64,000 nt of DNA from G965230065 sp965230065 (GTDB taxonomy: Bacteria; Bacteroidota; Bacteroidia; Cytophagales; Cyclobacteriaceae): NCBI GenBank assembly GCA_965230065.1, contig OZ245942.1:3782001-3846000 (forward strand), in the 5' to 3' direction. The notes beneath the pieces are model-generated. The model did not search any database, was not told the origin of the DNA, and saw only the letters and a list, made by a program, of their open reading frames with translations. Positions 8,861 through 16,328 of the stretch are shown piece after piece. Each line of letters starts with the position of its first letter. The stretch's first letter is position 1. A program made the position numbers and the translations under genes.

Positions 8861-9175
8861 TCAATCCAAATGAAACACTTCCCTTAATGCTACACTTTTC
8901 GGACTATTATCAGGGTTAGCGGGCATGATGTCGCTCATAAATTTCCACCAGCGTTGGCATACTTCCGTTTGGGCAATGGCCTGGTGCCGGGCTTCGTCTT
9001 CTATCTCAATATAACCAAACAGACTGCCATCGGAAGGATCAAGAAAGATGGAGTAGTTGTGTACGCCATGTGCCTTTAAAACTTCTTCCAGTTCCTTCCA
9101 AATGGGGTTGTGCCTGTCTTCGTATTCCTGGTATTGGTCGGCATGTACCGACATTCTGAATGCTTTTCGGATCAT
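8861..9175 (-). CDS. rhaM: L-rhamnose mutarotase family protein
   Basis: The protein is 104 residues from the ATG at 9175, exactly the usual length of RhaM; an upstream TTG at 9223 would add an unlikely 16-residue extension. Family features are MIRKAFRMSV at the start, then YEDRHNPIW, a YSIFLD strand, LFGYIE, the WWKFMSDIMP helix and LREVFHLD at the end. The active-site His and paired Trp residues are present. The enzyme interconverts the alpha and beta anomers of L-rhamnose (some homologues act on L-fucose). No rhamnose isomerase or kinase gene is present here, so it probably supports breakdown of a rhamnose- or fucose-containing glycan. Confidence 0.9.
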   Translation of the reverse strand: MIRKAFRMSVHADQYQEYEDRHNPIWKELEEVLKAHGVHNYSIFLDPSDGSLFGYIEIEDEARHQAIAQTEVCQRWWKFMSDIMPANPDNSPKSVALREVFHLD

Positions 9176-9284
9176 TGTATATAATGGGTTTGCATAAAAA
9201 AATAAAGGGGTAATATAGGGCAAAGAATTTGTTTTTCTGACCTATTTATTTTGAAAGGGTTTTACTTTATGTAAAAAGCAGGGA

Positions 9285-10451
9285 CTAAATTTGCTGGTCA
9301 AATACTTTCACAATTCTTTCCCGGATTTTACTGATGGGGCCACGGCTCTTGTGTTTTCCCGGGTCTATTTTTTCACAATATTGCAAGTCTTCTTCAAAGT
9401 CTTTATTCAGCCTGTTATTCAATGCCTTGTCTAAAATGACCAGGTTCACCTCATCATCTTTGAGCATAGAACGGTGGTTAAAATTAGCAGAACCTATACA
9501 GCTCACTACATCATCGATGGTGATGACTTTGGCATGCAGCATGGTTTTTTGGTAATACCACAAATTAATGCCACAATCCAGCAGGGGCGGAAAGTCTTCT
9601 TCTCCGGCTATTTTTGCAACCCGTTGGTCAGTGTGTTTTCCCGGCATCATGATGTCAATTTTTACATTTTCAGCCGCTTTTTTTTCCAATAATTCAGAGA
9701 TGGCGTCATTGGGGTTAAAATAAGCCGTGGTAATTTGAATTTTATGCTTGGCCATGCCAAAAAGGGTTCGGTAAAGCATCACAATATCACTCCACCGTAC
9801 GGATGCCGAAGTCCTGATTACCTGTACGGAGGCATTGCCATTTTTAGCGTTGCTTTCGTCCAAATCACCATTATCCCATTGCTCCTCGATGGCCATGTTT
9901 TCTCCTGTTTCAATCCAGTTTTCAATAAACGCTGCATGCAGCCCATGCACGGCCGGGCCAACTATCTTAAAATGGGTATCCCGCCATTCGGAGGGGTTTT
10001 GTGCGTTTCCTTCCCATTCTTTGGCAATACCTACACCGCCTGTGAAGCCTACTTTGCCATCGCAGATGAGCACTTTGCGGTGGGTACGGTTATCTATTTT
10101 CCAAAATTTCCACCGATGTACCGGCCTCATCCATGCTATATTTACGCCACTGCTTTCCATGGTGTTCAGTAACTGTTCATCCATTGGTGAGGCCCCAAAG
10201 CTATCCAGGATGACGCGCACCTTTACCCCTTCTTCAGCTTTTTTTGCCAGGCTATTTGCAAACTTATCAGCAATATCTCCGGTCCAATAAACAAATGTGA
10301 GAAAATCAATTCTTTTGTGGGCATTCTCTATCGCCTTAAGCATTTCCGGGAAAATCTCATCACCATTTTTTAAGCCCTGAATGCTGTTATTTTCAGAGAA
10401 GGGTATTCCCAAAGAGTTTTCCAATATGCGGTGATATCTTTCAATGTTCAT
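9285..10451 (-). CDS. Phospholipase D / cardiolipin synthase-like protein
   Basis: A 388-residue protein from the ATG at 10451 (a GTG at 10523 is less likely). It has two HxKxxxxD motifs, the hallmark of the PLD superfamily: H124-K126-D131 (HRKVLICD) and H306-K308-D313 (HAKVITID), each followed by the usual G-S/G-N-like turn. Length and layout fit a cardiolipin synthase, but the two N-terminal membrane helices of ClsA are missing, as in ClsB-type enzymes. Likely reaction: phosphatidyl transfer between phosphatidylglycerol molecules or a related lipid. It is not clearly part of an operon. Confidence 0.87.
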   Translation of the reverse strand: MNIERYHRILENSLGIPFSENNSIQGLKNGDEIFPEMLKAIENAHKRIDFLTFVYWTGDIADKFANSLAKKAEEGVKVRVILDSFGASPMDEQLLNTMESSGVNIAWMRPVHRWKFWKIDNRTHRKVLICDGKVGFTGGVGIAKEWEGNAQNPSEWRDTHFKIVGPAVHGLHAAFIENWIETGENMAIEEQWDNGDLDESNAKNGNASVQVIRTSASVRWSDIVMLYRTLFGMAKHKIQITTAYFNPNDAISELLEKKAAENVKIDIMMPGKHTDQRVAKIAGEEDFPPLLDCGINLWYYQKTMLHAKVITIDDVVSCIGSANFNHRSMLKDDEVNLVILDKALNNRLNKDFEEDLQYCEKIDPGKHKSRGPISKIRERIVKVFDQQI

Positions 10452-10596
10452 GTAGTTATTTGGTTTGCGTGCAAAAATTTTTACCAAACGCAATTTTGAG
10501 ATAGTAAAATACGTAAAATTCACCTTTTGGGAAAGCAGAATTTACAATCTTCCCTACCTTACCCTGGAAAGCACATAGATAACCTATTGATAAAAG

Positions 10597-10637
10597 TGTC
10601 CGCCACCTATTTGCTAACTGAAGATTGGTGGCGGACA
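10597..10637 (-). terminator. Hairpin just after the TonB receptor stop codon
   Basis: TGTCCGCCACC at 10597-10607 pairs perfectly with GGTGGCGGACA at 10627-10637 (11 bp, 19-nt loop). On the minus strand it begins 1 nt after the stop codon of the receptor gene and is followed by CTTTTAT, a weak T-run. Confidence 0.7.
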
Positions 10638-10638
10638 T

Positions 10639-13047
10639 TTACTCAAGCGTAGCCCGCAAAGAAACAATAAAATTTCTTCCGGGGGCTGTAATGCCGGAAG
10701 AATAAGGGCGGTAACGCTGGTCGGTTATGTTTTCTATGCCGGCAGTAGCAGTCAGGTAACCTGTAAACTGGTACAGTACTTTGAAATTAAGGGAGTACCA
10801 GTTTGGTGAGTATGGGTTTTCCCACTCATCTTTGGCATACAAATAAGGCTTATCACGCTCTGATGGGGGGAGGTTGGTAAATGATACTTCCCCATTATAT
10901 ACGCCGTATAAATCGGCCTTAAGAGCTTTGTGCTCATACGTAAGGTGGGTAATTCCAAACCAGGGGGGCGCATGCCGCAACGGAGCCGTATCACCATTTT
11001 CCAGTTCTTCTTTTCCCTTTTGAAAATTAAAAGTGGAATTGATGCCAAACCCAACAGGCAGATTGATTTCTACTGCCGTTTGAACGCCCCACACATTTGC
11101 CCAGGCAGCATTTTGAATGGCTTGTACCTGGCTGAGTTCTCCGTCATAAATGATGCTGTCCATGCCATTCAGTGAAAATTTCCTGCGCACCATAGCGTGG
11201 TTAAGGAGAGTATAGTAAACCGATACGTCAATTTTTGCTACCGTTCCCAGTACTTTCGCCAGGCCTACTTCTGTATTGTAGGCATATTCTGGATGTAAGT
11301 CAGGGTTGGGCACAATCACTGAGCCGGGTTCAGAATCAAATACTTTTCCCACATCGTCGATATTCGGTGAGCGGAACCCTGTGGAAAGGTTAAAATTAAG
11401 CTGCCAGGTTTTGGCAGGATGGTAGGCGATGCCCGCGCTTCCGGTGAGTGCCCCGGTATTGATATAAGCATTAGAAAATGGAAAGGGGTAAAATGTGGCA
11501 TCAAAATCAGCATTCAGGATTACCTGATTGTAGCGCAAGCCCGATTGAAAGGTAACCTTCGCAGAAGGTTTGTACATATAAGAAGCATACAAAGCGTATG
11601 AGTTCCAGGTAGAACCATCAGGATAGCGGGTGCTGCCGGGCAAGCTTTTCCCGGTTTCTGTGTTTTCATCTTCCCCTGTTGAACCTACTTTGTTCAGTAC
11701 AGCTTCCAGACCGTAAAAAAGTTTTTGGTTTTCGCTGACGTTTTTTTCAAAATCAATGTTCATCGAAAAAACATTCACATTTTCGGTACGGTGGGTGCGG
11801 GTTTTTCCTCCAAAATCCCGGTCGTGCCGGCTTTCTTCAAAAAACTGATAGGCCAAAGTAGCCCTGGCATTGTCGTACCAACTTGTTTTACCAATGTGGG
11901 CAGCATTCAGGGTGTGCATCATCCATTTTTGTGGGCCATAGTACCATTCAGCCGACCGTAACTGCCCGCCATTGTAGCGGATAAGCCGGTCGTACCGGGC
12001 ATAATCGGAGGTGGTAGCATAATGTAAGCCGTATCCCAAATCCCAGTTAGTATTAGGTTGAAACCGGATCTTTTGCATAAGGTTGAGCTGGTGATAACCT
12101 GTAGGTACCTGGACTTTCGGGTCAGGATTAGGCACTACCGTATCTTCCCCGCTAATACTTTGCACATATTCAGGGCGCAGGTATTCATCGGGACCGTGCG
12201 AACCCATTTTTTGGTCGTCATAATCCGTGAAAGTGGCACTGCTGGTAAAAGCCCACTTTTTAAGTCCGATATTAAAATGTACATGGCCTGTTTTCTCCTG
12301 ATTGGCCGAGGCATACCGGGCGGTAGCACTTCCACTTACCAACGCATTTTCTTTTTTCGCCAGAGAAGGTTGCAGTGTATAAAAACCCATCACGCCACCA
12401 ATGGCATCGCTGCCGTAAATGACAGAGCCGGGACCGAAAAATATTTCGGTGTTTTCAATGGCAAAAGGGTCAAGCGAAATCACATTTTGCAAGTTGCCGC
12501 TGCGGAAAATAGCTGTGTTCATGCGCACGCCATCTACGGTGAGCAGCACCCGGTTGGTAGCAAAGCCACGAATCATGGGACTGCCTCCGCCCAACTGGCT
12601 TTTTTGTACATACACATCGCCAGAAATGCCCAGCATATCAGCAGCAGTCTGGGGGGTTTGCAGTTCAACTTCTTCCGGACGGATGGTTGTGATTTTTTGG
12701 GGCACGTCCTGCTTTTCCTGCTTCCATCGGTTGGCCGAAACCACCAATTCATCCAATGAAAAGGAGGAAGGCTGTAAAAATATTTTGAATTGGCGGTTGG
12801 TCAGTTGGGCATAACTGTAAACTTTCGTTTGGTAGCCCACATATTGAAAAAATATGCTGTCTATTCTCTGAAAAGGGGAAATGTCTGCTTTGCCATATGC
12901 ATTGGTGACTGTAGAAATTTCAGGGGAGTCGCTGTATATGGTAACCAATTCCAGAGGTTGGCGGGTTTGTTGATCATAAACAGTTAATTCCTGGGCATGT
13001 ACAAGCACATTTAATCCCAGAAAAACCCATAACAAAGCAATTTTCAT
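10639..13047 (-). CDS. TonB-dependent outer-membrane receptor, haem/haemoglobin type
   Basis: An 802-residue protein. After a signal peptide (ending VHAQ) comes a short carboxypeptidase-regulatory-like beta domain (residues about 20-95), then the plug from about residue 105. The plug holds SPMIRGFATNRVLLTVDGVR and the YGSDAIGG turn typical of the haemoglobin/transferrin/lactoferrin receptor family. The barrel contains FRSPN followed by NPDLHPE, resembling the FRAP/NPNL box of haem receptors. The protein ends in a beta-strand finishing with LRATLE. It should import haem or a similar iron source powered by TonB-ExbBD. A TAACTTTG -7-like box at 13128-13135 lies upstream, so the hairpin at 13081-13121 would fall in the 5' leader. 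Confidence 0.85.
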   Translation of the reverse strand: MKIALLWVFLGLNVLVHAQELTVYDQQTRQPLELVTIYSDSPEISTVTNAYGKADISPFQRIDSIFFQYVGYQTKVYSYAQLTNRQFKIFLQPSSFSLDELVVSANRWKQEKQDVPQKITTIRPEEVELQTPQTAADMLGISGDVYVQKSQLGGGSPMIRGFATNRVLLTVDGVRMNTAIFRSGNLQNVISLDPFAIENTEIFFGPGSVIYGSDAIGGVMGFYTLQPSLAKKENALVSGSATARYASANQEKTGHVHFNIGLKKWAFTSSATFTDYDDQKMGSHGPDEYLRPEYVQSISGEDTVVPNPDPKVQVPTGYHQLNLMQKIRFQPNTNWDLGYGLHYATTSDYARYDRLIRYNGGQLRSAEWYYGPQKWMMHTLNAAHIGKTSWYDNARATLAYQFFEESRHDRDFGGKTRTHRTENVNVFSMNIDFEKNVSENQKLFYGLEAVLNKVGSTGEDENTETGKSLPGSTRYPDGSTWNSYALYASYMYKPSAKVTFQSGLRYNQVILNADFDATFYPFPFSNAYINTGALTGSAGIAYHPAKTWQLNFNLSTGFRSPNIDDVGKVFDSEPGSVIVPNPDLHPEYAYNTEVGLAKVLGTVAKIDVSVYYTLLNHAMVRRKFSLNGMDSIIYDGELSQVQAIQNAAWANVWGVQTAVEINLPVGFGINSTFNFQKGKEELENGDTAPLRHAPPWFGITHLTYEHKALKADLYGVYNGEVSFTNLPPSERDKPYLYAKDEWENPYSPNWYSLNFKVLYQFTGYLTATAGIENITDQRYRPYSSGITAPGRNFIVSLRATLE

Positions 13048-13080
13048 TTACATTCAGTTTGTTAAAGTCAGAAGACCGGA

Positions 13081-13121
13081 GACGGAAGACCGAAGTTAAG
13101 AGTTTTCTTCGGTCTTTCGTC
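13081..13121. repeat. Intergenic hairpin, copy 1 of a GACGGAAG/ACCGAAG family
   Basis: GACGGAAGACCGAAG at 13081-13095 pairs with 13107-13121 with one mismatch; the spacer is 11 nt. The preceding bases 13071-13080 repeat the same words (GAAGACCGGA). A related hairpin occurs at 42043-42081. Confidence 0.75.
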
Positions 13122-13127
13122 TTCACA

Positions 13128-13135
13128 CAAAGTTA
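13128..13135 (-). promoter_or_regulatory. Possible -7 box of the TonB receptor gene
   Basis: On the minus strand this reads TAACTTTG, an exact match to the Bacteroidota TAnnTTTG box. No TTG is found 19-21 nt upstream, so support is partial. Confidence 0.4.
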
Positions 13136-13267
13136 CGTGAAAGCTTAATGTTTTGTTAACAGGTAGTTAATCATAAGAAAACATTCATTGCTTTACTTTG
13201 CCCACGTAGGTTTCGCTTCATGCTTATCTATTTTTTCAACTTGTTCTGTAAATCTGCTACCTGCTAC

Positions 13268-13300
13268 AAACCCCACCTTCCCGGTGGGGTTTTCTTTTTT
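13268..13300 (+). terminator. Strong plus-strand intrinsic terminator without an obvious gene before it
   Basis: AAACCCCACC at 13268-13277 pairs with GGTGGGGTTT at 13283-13292 and is followed by TTCTTTTTT. The T-run is only on the plus strand, but both flanking genes are on the minus strand. It may end a small RNA transcribed from about 13190. Confidence 0.7.
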
Positions 13301-13322
13301 ATATGTTGTTTTTATATGTTGA

Positions 13323-13350
13323 ATAAAAAAGGCGGAATGAATCCGCCCTT
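13323..13350 (-). terminator. Intrinsic terminator of the hsp20 gene
   Basis: On the minus strand GGCGGATTCATTCCGCC is followed by TTTTTTAT. It lies 36 nt after the hsp20 stop codon. Confidence 0.8.
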
Positions 13351-13385
13351 ACGTTAACTTTTTCTTATTTAGTTTAATTTTGTTG

Positions 13386-13850
13386 TTAAGCAATTTGAAT
13401 TGTTCTGGGTGCTTTTCGTTTAGCCTCTTCTGTTTTCGGAATGGTGAGATGAAGCACACCATCTTTATATTTAGCCTCAATCTTATCTTCTTTCACCATA
13501 CCCTGGGGTAGGGAAAAAGAGCGTTGGAATGACTGATAGCTAAATTCACGCTTAGAGTACTTTTCCCCATCTTTCTCTACATGCTCATCTTTCCTTTCAG
13601 AAGAAATAGTGAGCAGGTTGTTGTCTAATTCTACTTTGAAGTCATCTTTCTGCATACCGGGCGCTGCCACTTCTACTAAGAAACGGTCATCAGTTTCTTT
13701 GATATTAACAGCAGGAAGTGTAGTTCCGGTATTTGAAAAGTTTGAGTTAGACCAATCAAATAAATCTCTGGTCATGATGTCGTCAAACCAATTAGGCCAG
13801 GTTGGCAGCCAATCGGCATTTCCATTTCTGTTTCTTCTAACGAGTGTCAT
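13386..13850 (-). CDS. Hsp20/alpha-crystallin family small heat-shock protein
   Basis: A 154-residue cytoplasmic ATP-independent chaperone. The alpha-crystallin domain covers residues about 46-140: it starts with VNIKETDDRFLVEVAAPG, has the conserved FQRSFSLP strand and the GVLHLTIPK end. The C-terminal tail has the I-x-I-like IQI anchor that mediates oligomer assembly. The gene has a canonical Shine-Dalgarno sequence, unusual in this phylum, and its own terminator, so it is a single-gene unit probably induced strongly by stress. Confidence 0.95.
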   Translation of the reverse strand: MTLVRRNRNGNADWLPTWPNWFDDIMTRDLFDWSNSNFSNTGTTLPAVNIKETDDRFLVEVAAPGMQKDDFKVELDNNLLTISSERKDEHVEKDGEKYSKREFSYQSFQRSFSLPQGMVKEDKIEAKYKDGVLHLTIPKTEEAKRKAPRTIQIA

Positions 13851-13854
13851 AATT

Positions 13855-13860
13855 ACCTCC
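13855..13860 (-). promoter_or_regulatory. Canonical Shine-Dalgarno sequence of hsp20
   Basis: On the minus strand AAAAAAAGGAGGTAATT precedes the ATG: GGAGGT is 4 nt from the start codon in an A-rich context. Most other starts in this window have no such motif. Confidence 0.85.
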
Positions 13861-14084
13861 TTTTTTTAACGGTTTTACATTAAGTTTAGATGGTAAATAC
13901 ACTCACTATAATACAAGATAAATGCCAGTGTATAAAAAGCGAAAAAATGTCGTAGAATATGCCAATTTGGCAATTAGATGCTGTTTGTATAAAAAAATAA
14001 TGTCAGGAATAATGTGATGTATAAAGTGAAAATTTGGTAAAAATACTTATTCAAAATGCTGGCGAGTTAAATAAAATTTGCATA

Positions 14085-15188
14085 TTAACAGTATTGATCC
14101 TGGTAGTGCTTCAACTTATTGATTTGTTTTAAATTTAACTCTAAAATGTGAGCGAGGATTTCAGGAGCATATCCTCCGCTTCCTTTTTTCCGATGCCCTT
14201 CTTTCGCATAGGAATAAGCTTCATCTGCAATTTTTTTATGCGGCATTCTGAAGCTTTTCAACAAGTTACAAAGCTTTACCAATGCATGGACTGCCATTAC
14301 CTTTTCCTGAGATTGTGCCGGGTGTCTGCGGAGTTCATCACAAACGTTTGTAATTAATGAACTTTTGTCACAAAACTGATAATAAACTTCCCGAAGCTGT
14401 GGCAAAATGTAGGGCAAATAAGATGTTTTGAATTGGTTGTAGGTGCTATCTTCACAATCTGAACTCCATAAAATATGATCAAAAACAAAAACGGGCATTT
14501 CCACAGCTCCCGGTCCTAAATATTGTTTGCCATAAAGTTGAATAGGGTCATAATAAAAGCGCAATTCGTGAGCGAAATAATGTGGGGAAACATTTTTCTT
14601 TGCATTGACTACTCCTGAAACCATTGCCTCAAAATTGGTAGCCGCTTTAGTACATTCGTCTAAAAAATCGGGATGTTCTAAGGGAATGAAGTATAAATTT
14701 GCCAGGTGATATATGGCATTTACCAGTGGGTTCATGGCCAATTTTACGCTATGGATAAGCTGCTCTTCATCCGGCGTGCCCGTGTAAGTTCGTAAACGAG
14801 GCTGGTCGGGGTTCCAAATGGTATAGTGCAATAAGGTATCCCGGGGTGGGAGTGAAGTTTTGGCACTTAAAATATCTAATACATAATCAAGTTCAGGGAC
14901 CGCCTCTACGGGCTCGATGCCATGTCTTTTGAGCGAACCCATTAACATACCCAAATCACGCATGGCAGCTGCTGCATCCTGATAATCAAAATCCATTAGG
15001 GTAACCGGGTGTGGAAGTAAATTATTGAGCAAACCTACCAAACCTTTTATGTTTGCTTGCTTGTTTAGCAGATGAAGTTGTTGAAGTTGGTGGTCAAACC
15101 CTAAAGGGTCAGCGGATGCTATTTGTAAATCTTGGTTTTCTGTTGCTAGTGTACGAACATTTGTAGCCTTGGAAGATTGAGTGGGCAT
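14085..15188 (-). CDS. prnB: PrnB-like haem enzyme (monodechloroaminopyrrolnitrin synthase family)
   Basis: A 367-residue protein from the ATG at 15188 (a TTG at 15227 is less likely). From memory of the PrnB sequence, conserved blocks run along the whole length: AAAAMRDLGMLMGSLKRHG, a VPELDYVLD block, LPPRDTLLHYTIWNP, YLGPGAVEMPVFVFDHILW, FRMPHKKIADEAY and GSGGYAPEIL. PrnB is a haem protein related to tryptophan and indoleamine 2,3-dioxygenases. It rearranges 7-chloro-L-tryptophan to the arylpyrrole intermediate of pyrrolnitrin. H317 in FRMPHKK sits where the haem-ligand histidine of PrnB is expected. No prnA (tryptophan halogenase), prnC or prnD is within the window, so the substrate may be tryptophan or another indole. 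Confidence 0.82.
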   Translation of the reverse strand: MPTQSSKATNVRTLATENQDLQIASADPLGFDHQLQQLHLLNKQANIKGLVGLLNNLLPHPVTLMDFDYQDAAAAMRDLGMLMGSLKRHGIEPVEAVPELDYVLDILSAKTSLPPRDTLLHYTIWNPDQPRLRTYTGTPDEEQLIHSVKLAMNPLVNAIYHLANLYFIPLEHPDFLDECTKAATNFEAMVSGVVNAKKNVSPHYFAHELRFYYDPIQLYGKQYLGPGAVEMPVFVFDHILWSSDCEDSTYNQFKTSYLPYILPQLREVYYQFCDKSSLITNVCDELRRHPAQSQEKVMAVHALVKLCNLLKSFRMPHKKIADEAYSYAKEGHRKKGSGGYAPEILAHILELNLKQINKLKHYQDQYC

Positions 15189-15267
15189 AAAAGAAAGATA
15201 AGGTTTGAAAAAAATGATAAGAAGCAAGTGGTAAAGAAATTTTCTTTACCACTGCTTTCATATTAAA

Positions 15268-15648
15268 TTAGACTTCTTCATTAAGCCAATGAATGGCGTC
15301 TTTTTCAGCATTAAAAGTACAGATTTGCAGATTGCCTGCTTTCGTATTTACGTTACTTACGGTAGCCTGGGCAAATATGTCATCGGCAACAATAACTGCT
15401 ATCTTTTTCAAACCGGCCCTGGTAACTTCTGTAAACCACTCCTCTGTGAGGTAGGCCTGGACTTCTTTAGACAAAACCTTTAGTTTTGTTTGGTTGCTTA
15501 TATGCTTGGTGATTTTGTGTTTTGAAACATACTCTGTTATTTTCCGGCATCCCGTAGTAACCTCATCAAGTTTCAAGTAGCCAATCCACTCCGCAGTGAT
15601 GATTCCATTTTCATCATCGTGGCTTGTCTCAACAAATTTCTCGTTCAT
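15268..15648 (-). CDS. SpoIIAA/STAS-like small protein of unknown function
   Basis: About 126 residues from the ATG at 15648; an in-frame ATG at 15669 would add 7 residues. The pattern IITAEWIGYL, a helix, KHISNQTKLKVLS, a further helix, then LKKIAVIVADD is the alternating beta-alpha layout of SpoIIAA-like (STAS/SEC14-type) single-domain proteins, which are frequent in Bacteroidota. No signal peptide is present. The gene lies 79 nt upstream of the PrnB-like gene on the same strand, so the two could be co-transcribed. No function can be assigned. Confidence 0.6.
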   Translation of the reverse strand: MNEKFVETSHDDENGIITAEWIGYLKLDEVTTGCRKITEYVSKHKITKHISNQTKLKVLSKEVQAYLTEEWFTEVTRAGLKKIAVIVADDIFAQATVSNVNTKAGNLQICTFNAEKDAIHWLNEEV

Positions 15649-15669
15649 AATATTGGTTTTCGTCAACAT

Positions 15670-16328
15670 ATTGATTTGTACATTTAGAGTGATGAATTTG
15701 AAAATAAATACAAGGTTACATTAAAGAGAGGAAAATGGAAGTGAAAATAATGGACATGTGGCAATTATGTAATATTATAGTATTATTAGCGAAAAATATA
15801 TTGTTATTTTACAATCAACCTGCTTTTACTTTAAATATGAAAAAAATATAAGTAATTTATCATAATAATAATAATGTGTTATATTATTCTATTTAATAGT
15901 ATAAATACATAATATACATATGGAATATTTGTGTTGTATTACATATATTATTCAATAGACACAGTAATATCTTCACGTACTAGAGTGTTAGAACTATATT
16001 TGAGTTAGCAGTATAGAAAATATCTTAAGCAAAGTTATTCCTGCCAAGGTTCCTTATAAGTACTTTCTTTGAAAACACAATCTTTTTGCTGGCTAATTGT
16101 AGCATTTTTCTATTAGAATCTGGTAAAGAGTGGTAAATTTTTCAAAAATCAATGCTGGTAATCATTCAAAATACTGTAAATATTTCGTTAATAATGTTTG
16201 TTTTTTTATGAATATGTCAAGCAACTTTCAATTTTTTGATCTTAATCTATTTGTGTGGATAATATATAACTTTTTTCACTTAATGTTAGTTACTACCTCT
16301 TAGGCACAAACCTAAAAATGGAAGTTAA
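15670..16328. other. AT-rich intergenic region, no gene seen
   Basis: About 660 bases between divergent genes. It is very rich in A/T with runs of TAATAT-type words (for example around 15765-15785 and 15870-15960). I see no reading frame of note and no exact TTTG-N19-TAnnTTTG promoter. It presumably carries the divergent control region for the SpoIIAA-like gene and the SulP transporter. Confidence 0.5.

Noticed and set aside
12058..12759. Plus-strand reading frame of 233 codons
   Set aside because: It lies fully inside the TonB receptor gene on the other strand, whose motifs are clear; no protein-like pattern of its own.
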